DNA from: Thermoanaerobaculales bacterium
GTDB taxonomy: Bacteria > Acidobacteriota > Thermoanaerobaculia > Thermoanaerobaculales > Sulfomarinibacteraceae
Direction: 5' to 3'
Length of the DNA: 5,499 bases
Assembly: GCA_029938595.1 (NCBI GenBank)
Contig: JAOZUP010000295.1
Location: 1-5,499, forward strand
The notes beneath the pieces are model-generated. The model was not told the DNA's origin, did not search any database, and saw only the letters and a program-made list of their open reading frames with translations. Position 1 is the first letter of the stretch. Each line of letters starts with the position of its first letter. Below are positions 5,474 through 5,499 of this stretch, one piece after another. The position numbers and the translations under genes were made by a program.

Positions 5474-5499
5474 AGCGTTGGAGGATGGCGGGACCGAGG

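Larger units (their letters stand above)
4929..5499. other. Repeat-rich stretch with no supportable gene
   Basis: No open frame here looks like a protein. The longest frames (minus 5435-4956 and several plus-strand frames) are rich in Arg, Ser, Ala and Pro and match no family I know. They also read straight through the tandem and inverted repeats listed separately. No tRNA-like cloverleaf was seen. The upstream region of the SGNH gene (4929 to about 5000) should hold its promoter. TAGAAT (minus, 4944-4939) and CATAAT (minus, 4955-4950) are possible -10 boxes, but neither has a convincing -35, so no promoter is called. The rest is a cluster of hairpins and one large palindrome up to the right edge. 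Confidence 0.7.

Noticed and set aside
5480..5499. GGAGG followed by ATG at 5485 as the start of a rightward gene
   Set aside because: There is no spacing between GGAGG and the ATG, and only five codons remain before the edge, so it cannot be judged.
4929..5499. CRISPR array, tRNA or phage attachment site in the repeat-rich stretch
   Set aside because: No regularly spaced direct repeats with unique spacers, no cloverleaf and no integrase gene were seen. The repeats are inverted or short tandem units.

Overview
The window is GC-rich (roughly 60-65% by eye), with three long genes, a convergent gene junction and a repeat-rich non-coding tail. All three proteins are cell-envelope proteins of Gram-negative type: an inner-membrane RND pump, a lipoprotein and a membrane-anchored hydrolase. 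This suggests a diderm, GC-rich bacterium. The overall style recalls Acidobacteriota or Myxococcota/Deltaproteobacteria, but that is an impression only; no marker gene is present.

Layout. Positions 2-1786 (+) hold the C-terminal half of an RND-family efflux permease whose start lies left of the window. Its stop overlaps by four bases (GTGA) the proposed start of a gamma-glutamyltranspeptidase-like lipoprotein (1783-3546, +), so the two look like one translationally coupled operon. The autoprocessing and nucleophile Thr of the GGT fold is present, but most residues that bind the gamma-glutamyl group in E. coli GGT are replaced. The protein is therefore probably an Ntn hydrolase with a different substrate. 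A convergent gene on the minus strand (4928-3723) encodes an SGNH/GDSL-type hydrolase with one N-terminal membrane anchor.

The 176-bp gap between the convergent stop codons is almost entirely one large, nested, concentric inverted repeat (3541-3728), which includes both stop codons. From 4929 to the right end (about 570 bp) I see no credible gene. That stretch holds a heptamer tandem repeat, at least six short hairpins and a second concentric palindrome (5287-5411) whose design resembles the one at the convergent junction.

How the parts may work together (inference): the pump and the lipoprotein are likely co-expressed and may act on the same periplasmic or exported compound. The SGNH protein is transcribed separately and may de-esterify an envelope glycan or lipid. 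The least explained items are the degenerate GGT active site coupled to a pump, and the two large palindromes that may belong to one dispersed repeat family.
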